Shown here piece after piece: positions 1 through 6,654 of a DNA stretch of 10,396 nt. Positions within the stretch are counted from its first letter, which is position 1. Each line of letters begins with the position of its first letter. The stretch lies in contig NZ_CALIIS010000168.1 in the NCBI RefSeq assembly GCF_938017705.1, positions 1 to 10,396 of the forward strand. Direction: 5' to 3'. The notes beneath the pieces are model-generated. The model worked only from the letters and a program-made list of their open reading frames with translations, did not search any database and had not been told where the DNA came from. Both the position numbers and the translations under genes were made by a program. This DNA comes from an uncultured Campylobacter sp. GTDB lineage: Bacteria; Campylobacterota; Campylobacteria; Campylobacterales; Campylobacteraceae.

Positions 1-2
1 CG

Positions 3-677
3 GGATACTGCGCGTCGCTGTTTGTCGGGATAGTGGATTTTACTCCGATTTTAACTGCGCCGTGGTTTGCGCTGCCAAATTTCACCGCGCCGGTTTTTAA
101 GCTCGAAGCCGTGATCTACATGGTGCCTATCGCTATCGCGCCCGCGATCGAGCACATCGGCGATATGCTCGCGATCAGCAACGTAACGAAGGAAAATTTT
201 CTCAAAAACCCTGGGCTTAAAAGCACTCTTCTAGGTGACGGACTCGCGACGTCGCTAGCAGGCTGCTTCGGCGGTCCGCCGAACACCACCTACTCCGAAG
301 TCACGGGCGCGGTCAGCATCACGAAGGCCTATAATCCCGCTATCATGACCTTTGCCGCGCTTACTGCGATACTGCTAGCCTTCGTGGGCAAGCTCGGCGC
401 CGCGCTCTCCACGATCCCAGCTCCCGTCATCGGCGGCATTATGCTGCTGCTTTTTGGTATCATCGCGAGCGTGGGCATGGAGACTCTGATCAAAAACGGC
501 GTGGATCTGGCCGAGCCGCGCAATATGATCATCGTCGCGCTCATCTTCGTCTGCGCGATCGGCGGCATGGTGCTGGACTTTGGCGCGATGAGCTTTAGCG
601 GCGTGGGGCTTGGCGCGCTTATCGGCATTACGCTAAATTTGGTGCTGCCAAAGACCAAGCATTTTGACGGATACTAA
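3..677 (+). CDS. uraA: Uracil/xanthine permease family protein (UraA/NCS2), 3' part only
   Basis: This is the C-terminal part of an inner-membrane nucleobase:proton symporter of the NCS2 (NAT) family. The frame is open to the left edge, so the true start lies outside the window; the GTG at 33 is an internal Val codon. The 224 visible residues carry several hydrophobic membrane segments. The segment IAPAIEHIGDM (Glu codon at 150) matches the TM8 substrate-binding motif. GGPPNTTYSE (Glu codon at 297) matches the TM10 motif. In E. coli UraA these two glutamates are Glu241 and Glu290, which contact uracil. The residue equivalent to UraA His245 is Asp here, so the substrate could be uracil or another base such as xanthine. 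The protein ends with a short polar tail. Family membership is secure; substrate and symbol are inferred. Confidence 0.88.
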   Translation, partial: GYCASLFVGIVDFTPILTAPWFALPNFTAPVFKLEAVIYMVPIAIAPAIEHIGDMLAISNVTKENFLKNPGLKSTLLGDGLATSLAGCFGGPPNTTYSEVTGAVSITKAYNPAIMTFAALTAILLAFVGKLGAALSTIPAPVIGGIMLLLFGIIASVGMETLIKNGVDLAEPRNMIIVALIFVCAIGGMVLDFGAMSFSGVGLGALIGITLNLVLPKTKHFDGY

Positions 678-686
678 GTTAAATTT

Positions 687-711
687 GCGCGAAGCTTGCG
701 TCGTTTCGCGC
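687..711. repeat. Hairpin just after the permease stop, possible weak terminator
   Basis: GCGCGAA (687-693) is the exact reverse complement of TTCGCGC (705-711), with an 11-nt loop that can pair a little further. It starts 10 bp after the permease stop, where a terminator would be expected. No T-run follows, so intrinsic termination is doubtful. Confidence 0.35.
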
Positions 712-715
712 GATT

Positions 716-785
716 GCGGGTAAATTTGAGCTGAGGCTTTGCCGTCAAATAAATTTACCCCGCGGCTTTCGCCGCCAAATTTACC
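716..785. repeat. Inverted repeat GGGTAAATTT/AAATTTACCC and adjoining near-direct repeat
   Basis: GGGTAAATTT (718-727) and AAATTTACCC (751-760) form a perfect 10-bp inverted repeat. It extends by two pairs across a one-base bulge (GC 716-717 with GC 762-763). The right arm also belongs to a near-direct repeat: 735-759 and 764-785 both begin GGCTTT, continue with a GCCG(T/C)CAAA core and end TTTACC. The second copy contains the hairpin GCGGC-TTTC-GCCGC (762-775). The sequence shows structured, locally duplicated intergenic DNA. Its role, for example as a terminator for the permease, is unknown. Confidence 0.5.
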
Positions 786-853
786 GTACTCTAAATTTTA
801 AAATTTCCCCCGCAGACGCTTTTAAATTTCTAACGTTTTAAACTAGCAAGATA

Positions 854-859
854 TATAAT
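854..859 (+). promoter_or_regulatory. Sigma70 -10 box (TATAAT) just before the DKNYY gene
   Basis: A perfect TATAAT ends six bases before the ATG at 866. Upstream DNA (788-845) has spaced A/T tracts, as in Campylobacter promoters, which rely little on a -35 box. With normal spacing, transcription would start at or next to the ATG. Confidence 0.5.
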
Positions 860-865
860 TGCCTT

Positions 866-2314
866 ATGAAAAAGGCGAATAATTTAAGCAAATTTGATAA
901 AAAGGCGCTAAAGCTACTCTTTGCGGTACTTTTCGTGCCGCTCTTCGTCTCGCTCGTTTTTATCTATGAGCTATCGGTGTATGATAGCTCGCGCGAGCTG
1001 CCTGCGGACGCGCAAAAGATCGGCCGCAGCGATTATTTCAACATCGGCGGCAAAATTTATCTACGCTCTTGGAATCTCGCTCCTTACGAGCTGGAGGGCG
1101 GCGCGGACGCGGCGAGCTTTCGCGCGCTTGATACCGGCAGATACTCCTACGCAAACGTCGGCATGGACGCTAACCGCGTATTTTGCGGCGCTCGCAAGAT
1201 GTCGGGGCTAGATCCCGCCCGCACGCAAAAGATCGGCGCGCGATACTACAGCGACGGGCGCGTGAGCTACTTCTGCTCGGACGTCACGCAGCGTACGGGC
1301 GGCGCGATAAGCTATATTTATAAAGTATTTTTCCACGCGTTCGGACTCTCCAAATGGCCGCAGGAGTACAACTACCCCTACGCTAGACTTGATACTAGCG
1401 CGCCCATCTCGCCGCTGACCGAGAGCCCTTACGTCGCCACGGACGGCAAGCGGGTATTTTACGAAGGTAAAATTTTAGCGGGTGCGGATGCAAAAAATCT
1501 AAAGCAGATAAGGCTAAAAATCATACACGAAGACGGTCCCGATTCGCCCGTGCACTTTCGCCCGGTCGATCGGTGGCTAAGCGACGGACGCAGCGTTTAT
1601 GCGGACGGCGAGAGGCTAAATTTCACGCCTAGCGAGCAGATGTATCTGATGGAGCCAAACTCGGGAATAGAGTTTCTTTTTGATCCCGCTGCGGGCGCGG
1701 TGCTGATGAACGGCGAGAGATTTGACCCCGCAAACGAGCCCTATACGCCGCTAAATTTTCAGAGTGGGCATCGGGAATACATGCTGTTTGCGAGCAAAAA
1801 CGGCATATTTTATCTAAGCAAGGATAAAATTTTAAATCGCCCGCGCGGCAGCGGCGCCGAGTGGCAGCTTAAAGACGCGTTTTGGTACGTTTATTATAAA
1901 TTCGTCGGAGACGCCAGACGGTTAAGCGCGCTAAAAAGGGCGGGCGATAATCCGTTTAAAGGCGCCGTGCGGCAGATATCGGAGAAGCTTTTGAAGGACG
2001 ACGTGGGATTTTACTATCTAAATTTCTACTCGCATAGCGTTTACGTCACGGGTCGCAGCGGCAGGCATCTGGATAAGCGGACAAATTTCATCGAGCTGCG
2101 AAAGATCACGCTTGGGGTACACGACGATGAGGTGATGGCGCAGATCGCGGACGAGGCGGCGCGAAACCCCGAAATGTCGCAGCAGGTCTTTATCGCGCAG
2201 GACGTGGAGTATGAAAACGGCGCGGCCTTTTATATGTATTGCCTCGCGGCGGTTTTATTGCTCGGAGCTTGGATTTACAGTCGCCTTAGAAAGCGCAGTT
2301 TGCGACGCGGTTAA
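866..2314 (+). CDS. DKNYY-repeat membrane-anchored protein of unknown function
   Basis: A 482-residue protein. A basic N-terminus precedes a hydrophobic segment at about residues 14-35 (signal anchor). A second hydrophobic segment lies at about 452-472 and is followed by a strongly basic tail. I infer a large periplasmic domain held at both ends, with both termini in the cytoplasm. The middle holds degenerate repeats of the DKNYY type, where an Asp-x-x-x-Val-Phe/Tyr strand is followed by a Gly turn and then a G-A-D element. The clearest are DGKRVFYEGKILAGAD (residues 193-208), DANRVFCGARKMSGLD (101-116), SDGRSVYADG (239-248) and ASKNGIFYLSKDKI (309-322). DKNYY proteins have no established biochemical function. 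The ATG at 866 lacks a Shine-Dalgarno and sits next to a -10 box. It is still the best start, because it alone includes the basic residues before the first membrane helix. It appears to be a single-gene unit. Confidence 0.8.
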   Translation: MKKANNLSKFDKKALKLLFAVLFVPLFVSLVFIYELSVYDSSRELPADAQKIGRSDYFNIGGKIYLRSWNLAPYELEGGADAASFRALDTGRYSYANVGMDANRVFCGARKMSGLDPARTQKIGARYYSDGRVSYFCSDVTQRTGGAISYIYKVFFHAFGLSKWPQEYNYPYARLDTSAPISPLTESPYVATDGKRVFYEGKILAGADAKNLKQIRLKIIHEDGPDSPVHFRPVDRWLSDGRSVYADGERLNFTPSEQMYLMEPNSGIEFLFDPAAGAVLMNGERFDPANEPYTPLNFQSGHREYMLFASKNGIFYLSKDKILNRPRGSGAEWQLKDAFWYVYYKFVGDARRLSALKRAGDNPFKGAVRQISEKLLKDDVGFYYLNFYSHSVYVTGRSGRHLDKRTNFIELRKITLGVHDDEVMAQIADEAARNPEMSQQVFIAQDVEYENGAAFYMYCLAAVLLLGAWIYSRLRKRSLRRG

Positions 2315-2327
2315 ATTTAGCGGTGCG

Positions 2328-2418
2328 ACGGAAGGTAAATTTAGAGCGAGACAAAAATACCGACGTCGTGTTATCCAGCACACCCTTGGCTACGGAAGGT
2401 AAATTTTAAGAGCGGGAC
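2328..2418 (+). repeat. Imperfect direct repeat with ACGGAAGGTAAATTT core
   Basis: ACGGAAGGTAAATTT occurs at 2328-2342 and 2392-2406, 64 bp apart. Each copy is followed by a related AGAGCG(A/G)GAC (2343-2352 and 2409-2418). Both copies lie just after the DKNYY gene. Confidence 0.6.
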
Positions 2419-2447
2419 GGCACGGCGGAGCAGTAAATTTAATATAG

Positions 2448-2925
2448 TATTGCGGTTGCCAGCGCAGCAATGCGGCAAAATTTGGGTACTGCGATTACGA
2501 GTACGACAAGTGTAAGTAAAGAGAGACGGCTCTACCATTATTTTTAAAGCGTTCCATTATGGGCAAGGCATCATGGCGGTGGGATGTGATAAACGGGCCA
2601 TAAAAGCTACAGGTATTGCATTGTATGTCGGCGCGCAATAATGAGGCGGCGGGAGATAACGGGACTCGGTATAAAGTGGCAAATAAGATGTACAAAGCAA
2701 GCTTTGTGGCTTTTGCTTTTTGAGACCTATTTAATTTCGCCGTGCGAGGGTTATTTGAGGCATGGTGAGCTCCACTAAATTTAAAGGCGAAACGGGAAAG
2801 ACATCGTTTTTGCTTACGACGATGGGCGCGTGCTGAAGTACCGCTTTGGCGGCACACTTTGTTTTAAATTTCATAGCGTCTGTTGGCTTAGGCTCGCGCC
2901 GTATATAATTTTAGTGGCAAAATGA
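2448..2925 (+). pseudogene. Possible heavily decayed gene remnant, family unknown
   Basis: The plus strand reads like protein in short pieces that change frame. Examples are FGYCDYEYDKCK (ending at the stop at 2516-2518), GSTIIFKAFHYGQGIMAVG followed by KATGIALYVGA (stop 2639), NNEAAGDNGTRYKV then ANKMYKASF (2637-2720), EGYLRHGELH (stop 2776) and GKDIVFAYDDGRVLKYRFGG (about 2794-2853). Each piece ends at a stop near where the next begins in another frame, which is the pattern expected from several indels. I do not recognise the family. Chance remains a real alternative because the pieces were selected by eye. Confidence 0.3.
2904..2909 (+). promoter_or_regulatory. Orphan TATAAT, possible -10 box
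   Basis: A perfect TATAAT in the gene-poor interval. The only frame close behind it is a 15-codon ATG frame at 2922-2969, without a clear ribosome site. It may be the promoter of a small RNA, a relic, or chance. Confidence 0.25.
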
Positions 2926-3111
2926 GCGTAAAATTCCATGCTGTATTTGCACGGAAGCACGCAAACTAAGGTATTGTGTTAGACCTAGCGAGCATCGATG
3001 TCGTACCGCTTCGGCAAGATTTCATTTTCAGTATTTTTTGTATCTCATTTGTGCTTATATGCTCGAGTGTTGCTTTGGCAAAATTTTATTTGCTAAACGC
3101 GCACTGCCTAC

Positions 3112-3681
3112 TTATCGCCACATTTGTTCGCACTGGGCAATTATTGCTTCGTCTATATCTCCTAAGGCGCGCAGCACCCCAATAGTAAAATCAATAAATG
3201 CGTTTCCGTTTGCGGTGATCATTTTACCGTCTACTACGGCTTCGCGACTTGTTTGTATAAAGGCATGCTTATTTTTGTATTTTGGCAAATTAACGATGTC
3301 TGCTAGACTATTTGCGGTGTGATGGCAGTCATTTAGCGCTCCTGCCGCCGCTAAGAAATACGCCCCGTCGCAAATACCGCCTACCACCTTGCCTTGTTGT
3401 TTAAATTCCTCTATTAAATTAGCAATTTTTGAGGCGTTTTCGCTAGGCAGTTCGCGCCATGAATTTCTAGCGCCGATTAACACGATTGCCGCGGCATCTG
3501 GCGAAATTTCATCTATTGTTAAATCAGGTTTTGCGCGTAAAGCTCCAAACGATACTTTCTCGTTTTTATCGGTTGAGGCATAAAGGATGCTATAGTCCGT
3601 GAAATATCGTAGTGCGGGAGCCAGTAGCGAAGCCTCCCAGTCGGCAAAGCCGTCTAAAATAACGATTACTAAAGTTTTCAT
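3112..3681 (-). CDS. DJ-1/PfpI (class I glutamine amidotransferase-like) family protein
   Basis: A 189-residue single-domain protein of the DJ-1/PfpI superfamily, a normal length for these soluble cytoplasmic proteins. The N-terminus (MKTLVIVILDGFADWE) is the first strand and turn, with the conserved acidic residue Glu16. The nucleophile elbow is GGICDGAYFLAAAGAL (residues 101-116), with Cys104 as the reactive cysteine. His120 and His121 follow in the region that often supplies the catalytic histidine. Members include chaperones, glyoxalases and amidotransferase-like enzymes, so the exact activity cannot be read from sequence. AAGGAG (complement of 3687-3692) lies six bases before the ATG and fixes the start. 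The gene stands alone, downstream of rpoD on the same strand with a 201-bp gap. Its GC (about 46% by hand count over 3121-3660) is a little below that of cca. Confidence 0.88.
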   Translation of the reverse strand: MKTLVIVILDGFADWEASLLAPALRYFTDYSILYASTDKNEKVSFGALRAKPDLTIDEISPDAAAIVLIGARNSWRELPSENASKIANLIEEFKQQGKVVGGICDGAYFLAAAGALNDCHHTANSLADIVNLPKYKNKHAFIQTSREAVVDGKMITANGNAFIDFTIGVLRALGDIDEAIIAQCEQMWR

Positions 3682-3762
3682 AAAGTCTCCTTGAATAACC
3701 TACACTACTCAGTTCGGTTCGCTTATCAAACTAAGCAAAATCGTAGAATTTATAAAATTTTT

Positions 3763-3796
3763 TAGAATTCCGCTTTGGATTTAGAACGGAATTCTA
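3763..3796. repeat. Inverted repeat TAGAATTCCG / CGGAATTCTA
   Basis: TAGAATTCCG (3763-3772) and CGGAATTCTA (3787-3796) are exact reverse complements, 14 bases apart, between rpoD and the DJ-1 gene. It lies about 80 bp upstream of the DJ-1 start. It could be a transcription stop after rpoD or an operator for the DJ-1 gene. No clean T-run follows on the minus strand. Confidence 0.45.
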
Positions 3797-3829
3797 TGAT
3801 TTTTCAGGTACGCGCGATAACATCGCTTT

Positions 3830-3858
3830 AAAAAGCCCCGCCACCTCGGCGTGTCGCT
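3830..3858 (-). terminator. Probable weak terminator of rpoD
   Basis: Read on the minus strand, a stem of CGCC/GGCG with a GAGGT loop and an outer AGC/GCT pairing across an internal loop is followed directly by TTTTT (complement of 3830-3834). It starts about 25 bp after the rpoD stop. Position and T-run fit, but the stem is imperfect. Confidence 0.4.
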
Positions 3859-3882
3859 AGATCGCTATATCTGCGTTTTGCT

Positions 3883-5754
3883 CTAGCTCTCGATATAGGT
3901 TTTGAGTTTGCGTCCGATCTTTGGGTGCTTTAGCTTTTTGATCGCCGAGCTTTCGATCTGGCGGACGCGCTCGCGGGTGATATTGAGCTCCTTGCCGATC
4001 TCTTCAAGCGTGCGGTCGCTCTCGTCGTCAAGTAGTCCGAATCGCATGCGAATGACCGTGCGCTCGCGGTCGTTGAGCTGCTCTAAGATATCGTCGATCT
4101 GCTCTTTTAGGTCGGATTTTAAAATTTGCTCGATCGGCGAAACCGAGCTTTTGTCCTCGACGAAATCGCCGAATTTACCGTCGTCCTCGTTTCCGATCGG
4201 CGCTTCTAGACTAATCGGCTCCTTTGTGATTTTGATGACCTGCTTTACCTTATCGACGCTAAGGCCTACCTCTTGCGCGATGACGTTGATATCGGGCTCC
4301 TTGCCGCCTTCTTGCATATATTTGCGCGTGATTTTATTAATTCGATTTATCGTCTCGATCATATGGATCGGGATGCGGATCGTGCGCGCTTGATCGGCGA
4401 TGGCGCGGCTGATCGCCTGGCGGATCCACCACGTCGCGTATGTCGAAAATTTATAGCCGCGCTTGTATTCAACCGCCTTCATAAGCCCGATATTGCCTTC
4501 TTGGATGAGGTCTAAAAACGGTAGCCCGCGGTTGGTGTAGCGCTTGGCGATGGAGACGACCAGGCGCAGGTTGGACTTCGCCATGCGCGCCTTTGCATTG
4601 TCGCTGATGCGCTTGCCGCGCTTAATTTGCTCTAAAATTTCTTTCAGCCGCTCGGGCTCGAGATTAAAGCTTTTTTTACTCGCCTCTTTTGTCAAAAAGA
4701 GCTTTTTAATATCGACGTAGGTCGAGACCATCGTAGCTTCCGGCACGCGCGCGATGATGTCGTCCTTGCTAAGCCTCGTGATCTCTTTTAGAATTTTTTT
4801 GTGATTTTCGCGCAGTTCGGCGCTAAACATCGGCAGCTTGTACTCCAGGCGCTTGAGCTCCTTTTCGAAGCCCTCGTCGCTTTTTAGCGCGGTCTCCATC
4901 GATTTTACGATCTCAGTGATGAGCTTGCTCGTAGGCCCCAGATCCATGAGTTTTTCTTTTAAAATTTTCTTTTTAAACGCCAAGTTTAGCTTCGATAAAA
5001 TTCCCTTGCTCTGCTTAATCGCCTCGGCGTTTTTCTCGGCAAATTTCATCCAGTCCTTTTTGGCTTTTTCAAGAGCCTTGAAGCTTTCGATGACCTTTAG
5101 AGCGCGCTTATCGTTCTTTCTAGAGCGCTTTTGCTTCGCCTCGTCCGCGCTCTCCTCATCCTCCTCGTCGTCGTAATCCTCCTCCGATAGTTCCTCTTCG
5201 TCCTCCTCTTCACCCTCTTCGTCGCTGTCGTCAAAGCTTTTGAAAAGCTCCTTGACGCGGCGTTCGCGGTTGATGAGCGGCTCTTTATAATCTAAAATGA
5301 AATCGATCAGATATGGCACGGAGCAAAACGCGTCGATGATGATATCCTCGCCGAGCTCGATTTTTTTGCTGATCTCGATCTCTTCTTCTTTCGTTAACAG
5401 CGGGATCTGTCCCATTTCGCGCAGATACATCCGCACCGGGCTATCCGAACGGCTCCACTCCAAAAGCTCGACGTCGCTGGATAGGTCAAACTCCTCGTCC
5501 CAGCCCTCGTCCAGTAGCTTTTTTTGCGTGGCTTCTTTGAGTTTCGCGTCCTCTAAATTTTTGATTTTGGAGATTTCTGCGGCGGAGATCAGTTCGACGT
5601 CAAATTTTTTCGTAAGCGCTTCGACCTTCTTAACGGCCGTCGCGGTGGGGGCTTTATCGAAAAATTTTATCAGTCTTTCGTAGGTGATGTAGCTTTTTTG
5701 ATTTTCGTCGAAGAACTGCTCGATGGGCGTTAAGGCGTCTTTTGGGCTCGCCAT
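3883..5754 (-). CDS. rpoD: RNA polymerase primary sigma factor RpoD (sigma-70)
   Basis: The housekeeping sigma factor, 623 residues, which directs RNA polymerase to most promoters. Domains in order: region 1.1 (about 1-80), region 1.2 with SPVRMYLREMGQIPLLTKEE (105-124), and a non-conserved insert with an extremely acidic run (about 175-203). Region 2 follows (about 388-470), with the core-binding and -10-melting signature LPFLDLIQEGNIGLMKAVEY (411-430) and YKFSTYATWWIRQAISRAIA (434-453). Region 3 is about 471-545. Region 4 has the -35-binding helix-turn-helix TLEEIGKELNITRERVRQIE (582-601). All hallmark segments are intact, and the length fits an epsilonproteobacterial RpoD. AAGGAG (complement of 5760-5765) is five bases before the ATG, and a -10 box lies about 45 bp upstream. 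It is transcribed away from leuD. Confidence 0.98.
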   Translation of the reverse strand: MASPKDALTPIEQFFDENQKSYITYERLIKFFDKAPTATAVKKVEALTKKFDVELISAAEISKIKNLEDAKLKEATQKKLLDEGWDEEFDLSSDVELLEWSRSDSPVRMYLREMGQIPLLTKEEEIEISKKIELGEDIIIDAFCSVPYLIDFILDYKEPLINRERRVKELFKSFDDSDEEGEEEDEEELSEEDYDDEEDEESADEAKQKRSRKNDKRALKVIESFKALEKAKKDWMKFAEKNAEAIKQSKGILSKLNLAFKKKILKEKLMDLGPTSKLITEIVKSMETALKSDEGFEKELKRLEYKLPMFSAELRENHKKILKEITRLSKDDIIARVPEATMVSTYVDIKKLFLTKEASKKSFNLEPERLKEILEQIKRGKRISDNAKARMAKSNLRLVVSIAKRYTNRGLPFLDLIQEGNIGLMKAVEYKRGYKFSTYATWWIRQAISRAIADQARTIRIPIHMIETINRINKITRKYMQEGGKEPDINVIAQEVGLSVDKVKQVIKITKEPISLEAPIGNEDDGKFGDFVEDKSSVSPIEQILKSDLKEQIDDILEQLNDRERTVIRMRFGLLDDESDRTLEEIGKELNITRERVRQIESSAIKKLKHPKIGRKLKTYIES

Positions 5755-5759
5755 AAAAT

Positions 5760-5765
5760 CTCCTT
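5760..5765 (-). promoter_or_regulatory. Shine-Dalgarno of rpoD (AAGGAG)
   Basis: The complement of CTCCTT gives AAGGAG five bases before the rpoD ATG. It is the strongest ribosome site in this part of the window, in keeping with an essential, well expressed protein. Confidence 0.85.
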
Positions 5766-5798
5766 GTGTCGTTGTGTATTTGGTTATTGGAAAATCGG

Positions 5799-5804
5799 AT
5801 TATA
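5799..5804 (-). promoter_or_regulatory. -10 box of rpoD promoter (TATAAT)
   Basis: On the minus strand GGTATAATCC gives a perfect TATAAT, placing the transcription start near 5792 and a leader of about 37 nt before the rpoD ATG. Upstream A-rich DNA (5813-5830) takes the place of a clear -35 box, as is usual in Campylobacter. Confidence 0.65.
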
Positions 5805-5882
5805 CCGAAACGCTCTTTATTTTTGCTTATATACGGTGCGAACCATCTAAATTTAATGATTTTTTAAATTCTAGAAATTAGG

Positions 5883-5900
5883 CTAAATTTTAAAATTTAG
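5883..5900. repeat. 18-bp perfect palindrome CTAAATTTTAAAATTTAG
   Basis: The sequence equals its own reverse complement over 18 bases. Its first 16 bases recur exactly at 791-806 before the DKNYY gene. It could be a protein-binding site in the divergent region or just a product of the AAATTT-rich composition. Confidence 0.5.
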
Positions 5901-6162
5901 GTTATATTTTTAGCTAAATTTAAGATTGCTCGCTAAAATTCCGCGTTTGCAGGATGTAAAACCGATGCGCCAAAATTCTGCTTCCTTCACGTTGCCGCTT
6001 TAAAATTTAACGCCTCCGCACTTCCTATCTCTGCGCTTTGGCGTTTAAATTTAGCCCTAAATTCTAGGCGAGGAATTCCACCCTCATATCGGAGCGATTG
6101 AGCGGATTTTAATAAATTTGTCGGTAAAATCGTGCATCTATTTTAAAATTTAAGGCGGAAAT

Positions 6163-6645
6163 ATGGCAAAAGTATGGAAATTCGGCGATGATATCGACAC
6201 CGACATTATTATCGCGGCGCGCTACCTAAATACCTCCGATGCGGCGGTGCTTGCGACGCACATTATGGAGGATGCGGACAGGGATTTTTCGTCCAAAATC
6301 GCTAAAGGAGACATCATCGTAGCGGGGAAAAATTTTGGCTGCGGCAGCTCGCGCGAGCACGCACCGATGGCGCTTAAGGCCGCCGGAATTTCATGCGTGA
6401 TCGCAAAGAATTTCGCTAGGATTTTTTATCGAAACAGCTTCAACACGGGCTTTTTGATCCTCGAATGTGACGAGACGGATAAGATCGCGCAGGGCGACGA
6501 GCTTAGCATCGATCTAAAGGGCGGCGTAATTAAAAATTTAACTCAAAAAACTCAGTATAAATTCGGCGCGATCCCCGAGTTTATGCAAAAGCTACTCGAC
6601 GCGGGCGGAGCGATAAATTACGCAAAAACAAAGATAAACTTGTAA
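6163..6645 (+). CDS. leuD: 3-isopropylmalate dehydratase small subunit LeuD
   Basis: The small (swivel) subunit of isopropylmalate isomerase, which with LeuC converts 2-isopropylmalate to 3-isopropylmalate in leucine synthesis. It has 160 residues, the short LeuD form seen in archaea and many epsilonproteobacteria and also close to homoaconitase small subunits. The N-terminal signature FGDDIDTDIIIAARYL is at 7-22. The substrate-binding loop FGCGSSREHAP is at 58-68, and ARIFYRNSFNTG at 85-96 is also typical. AAGG (6152-6155) is seven bases before the ATG. It is the first gene of the plus-strand chain and ends nine bases before leuB. leuC, which encodes the [4Fe-4S] large subunit, is not beside it and must lie elsewhere if the enzyme is functional. 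Confidence 0.95.
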   Translation: MAKVWKFGDDIDTDIIIAARYLNTSDAAVLATHIMEDADRDFSSKIAKGDIIVAGKNFGCGSSREHAPMALKAAGISCVIAKNFARIFYRNSFNTGFLILECDETDKIAQGDELSIDLKGGVIKNLTQKTQYKFGAIPEFMQKLLDAGGAINYAKTKINL

Positions 6646-6654
6646 GGAATTTGG

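Larger units (their letters stand above)
2315..3111. other. About 800 bp without an intact gene
   Basis: No frame on either strand has a convincing full-length gene. The stretch holds an imperfect direct repeat (2328-2418), protein-like fragments in several plus-strand frames (2448-2925), a TATAAT (2904-2909) with no obvious gene behind it, and a hydrophobic GTG-started frame (2976 onward) that runs into the antisense of the DJ-1 gene. I see no rRNA, tRNA or recognisable structural RNA. Confidence 0.6.
5755..6162. other. AT-rich divergent regulatory region between rpoD and leuD
   Basis: 408 bp with no gene. It holds the rpoD promoter on its left side and must hold the promoter of the leuD chain on its right, where several A/T-rich -10-like hexamers such as TAAAAT (6125-6130) are possible and none stands out. 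AAATTT-type motifs are dense from 5850 to 5935. I see no leucine-rich leader peptide and no terminator/antiterminator pair, so a classic leucine attenuator is not evident. Confidence 0.6.

Noticed and set aside
718..806. CRISPR-like array of short repeats
   Set aside because: Only two near-direct copies with no constant spacer length, and the motif is built from AAATTT words common across the window.
2211..2402. 63-codon frame overlapping the end of the DKNYY gene
   Set aside because: It starts inside the coding region in another frame, is basic and low in complexity beyond it, and has no support as a gene.
2495..2857. 120-codon minus-strand frame in the gene-poor interval
   Set aside because: Its translation is rich in Ser, Arg, His and Lys with no domain-like pattern. 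It has no convincing ribosome site, and the plus strand reads more like (broken) protein.
2976..3185. Hydrophobic GTG-started 69-codon plus-strand frame
   Set aside because: Its second half is antisense to the DJ-1 gene, there is no ribosome site, and the hydrophobicity follows from the T-rich strand.
3902..5683. Several plus-strand frames opposite rpoD
   Set aside because: They are antisense shadows, rich in Ser, Leu and Arg, of a well supported conserved gene.
5755..6162. Leucine attenuator or T-box before leuD
   Set aside because: No short frame with a run of leucine codons, no strong terminator hairpin with a T-run, and no T-box core seen.
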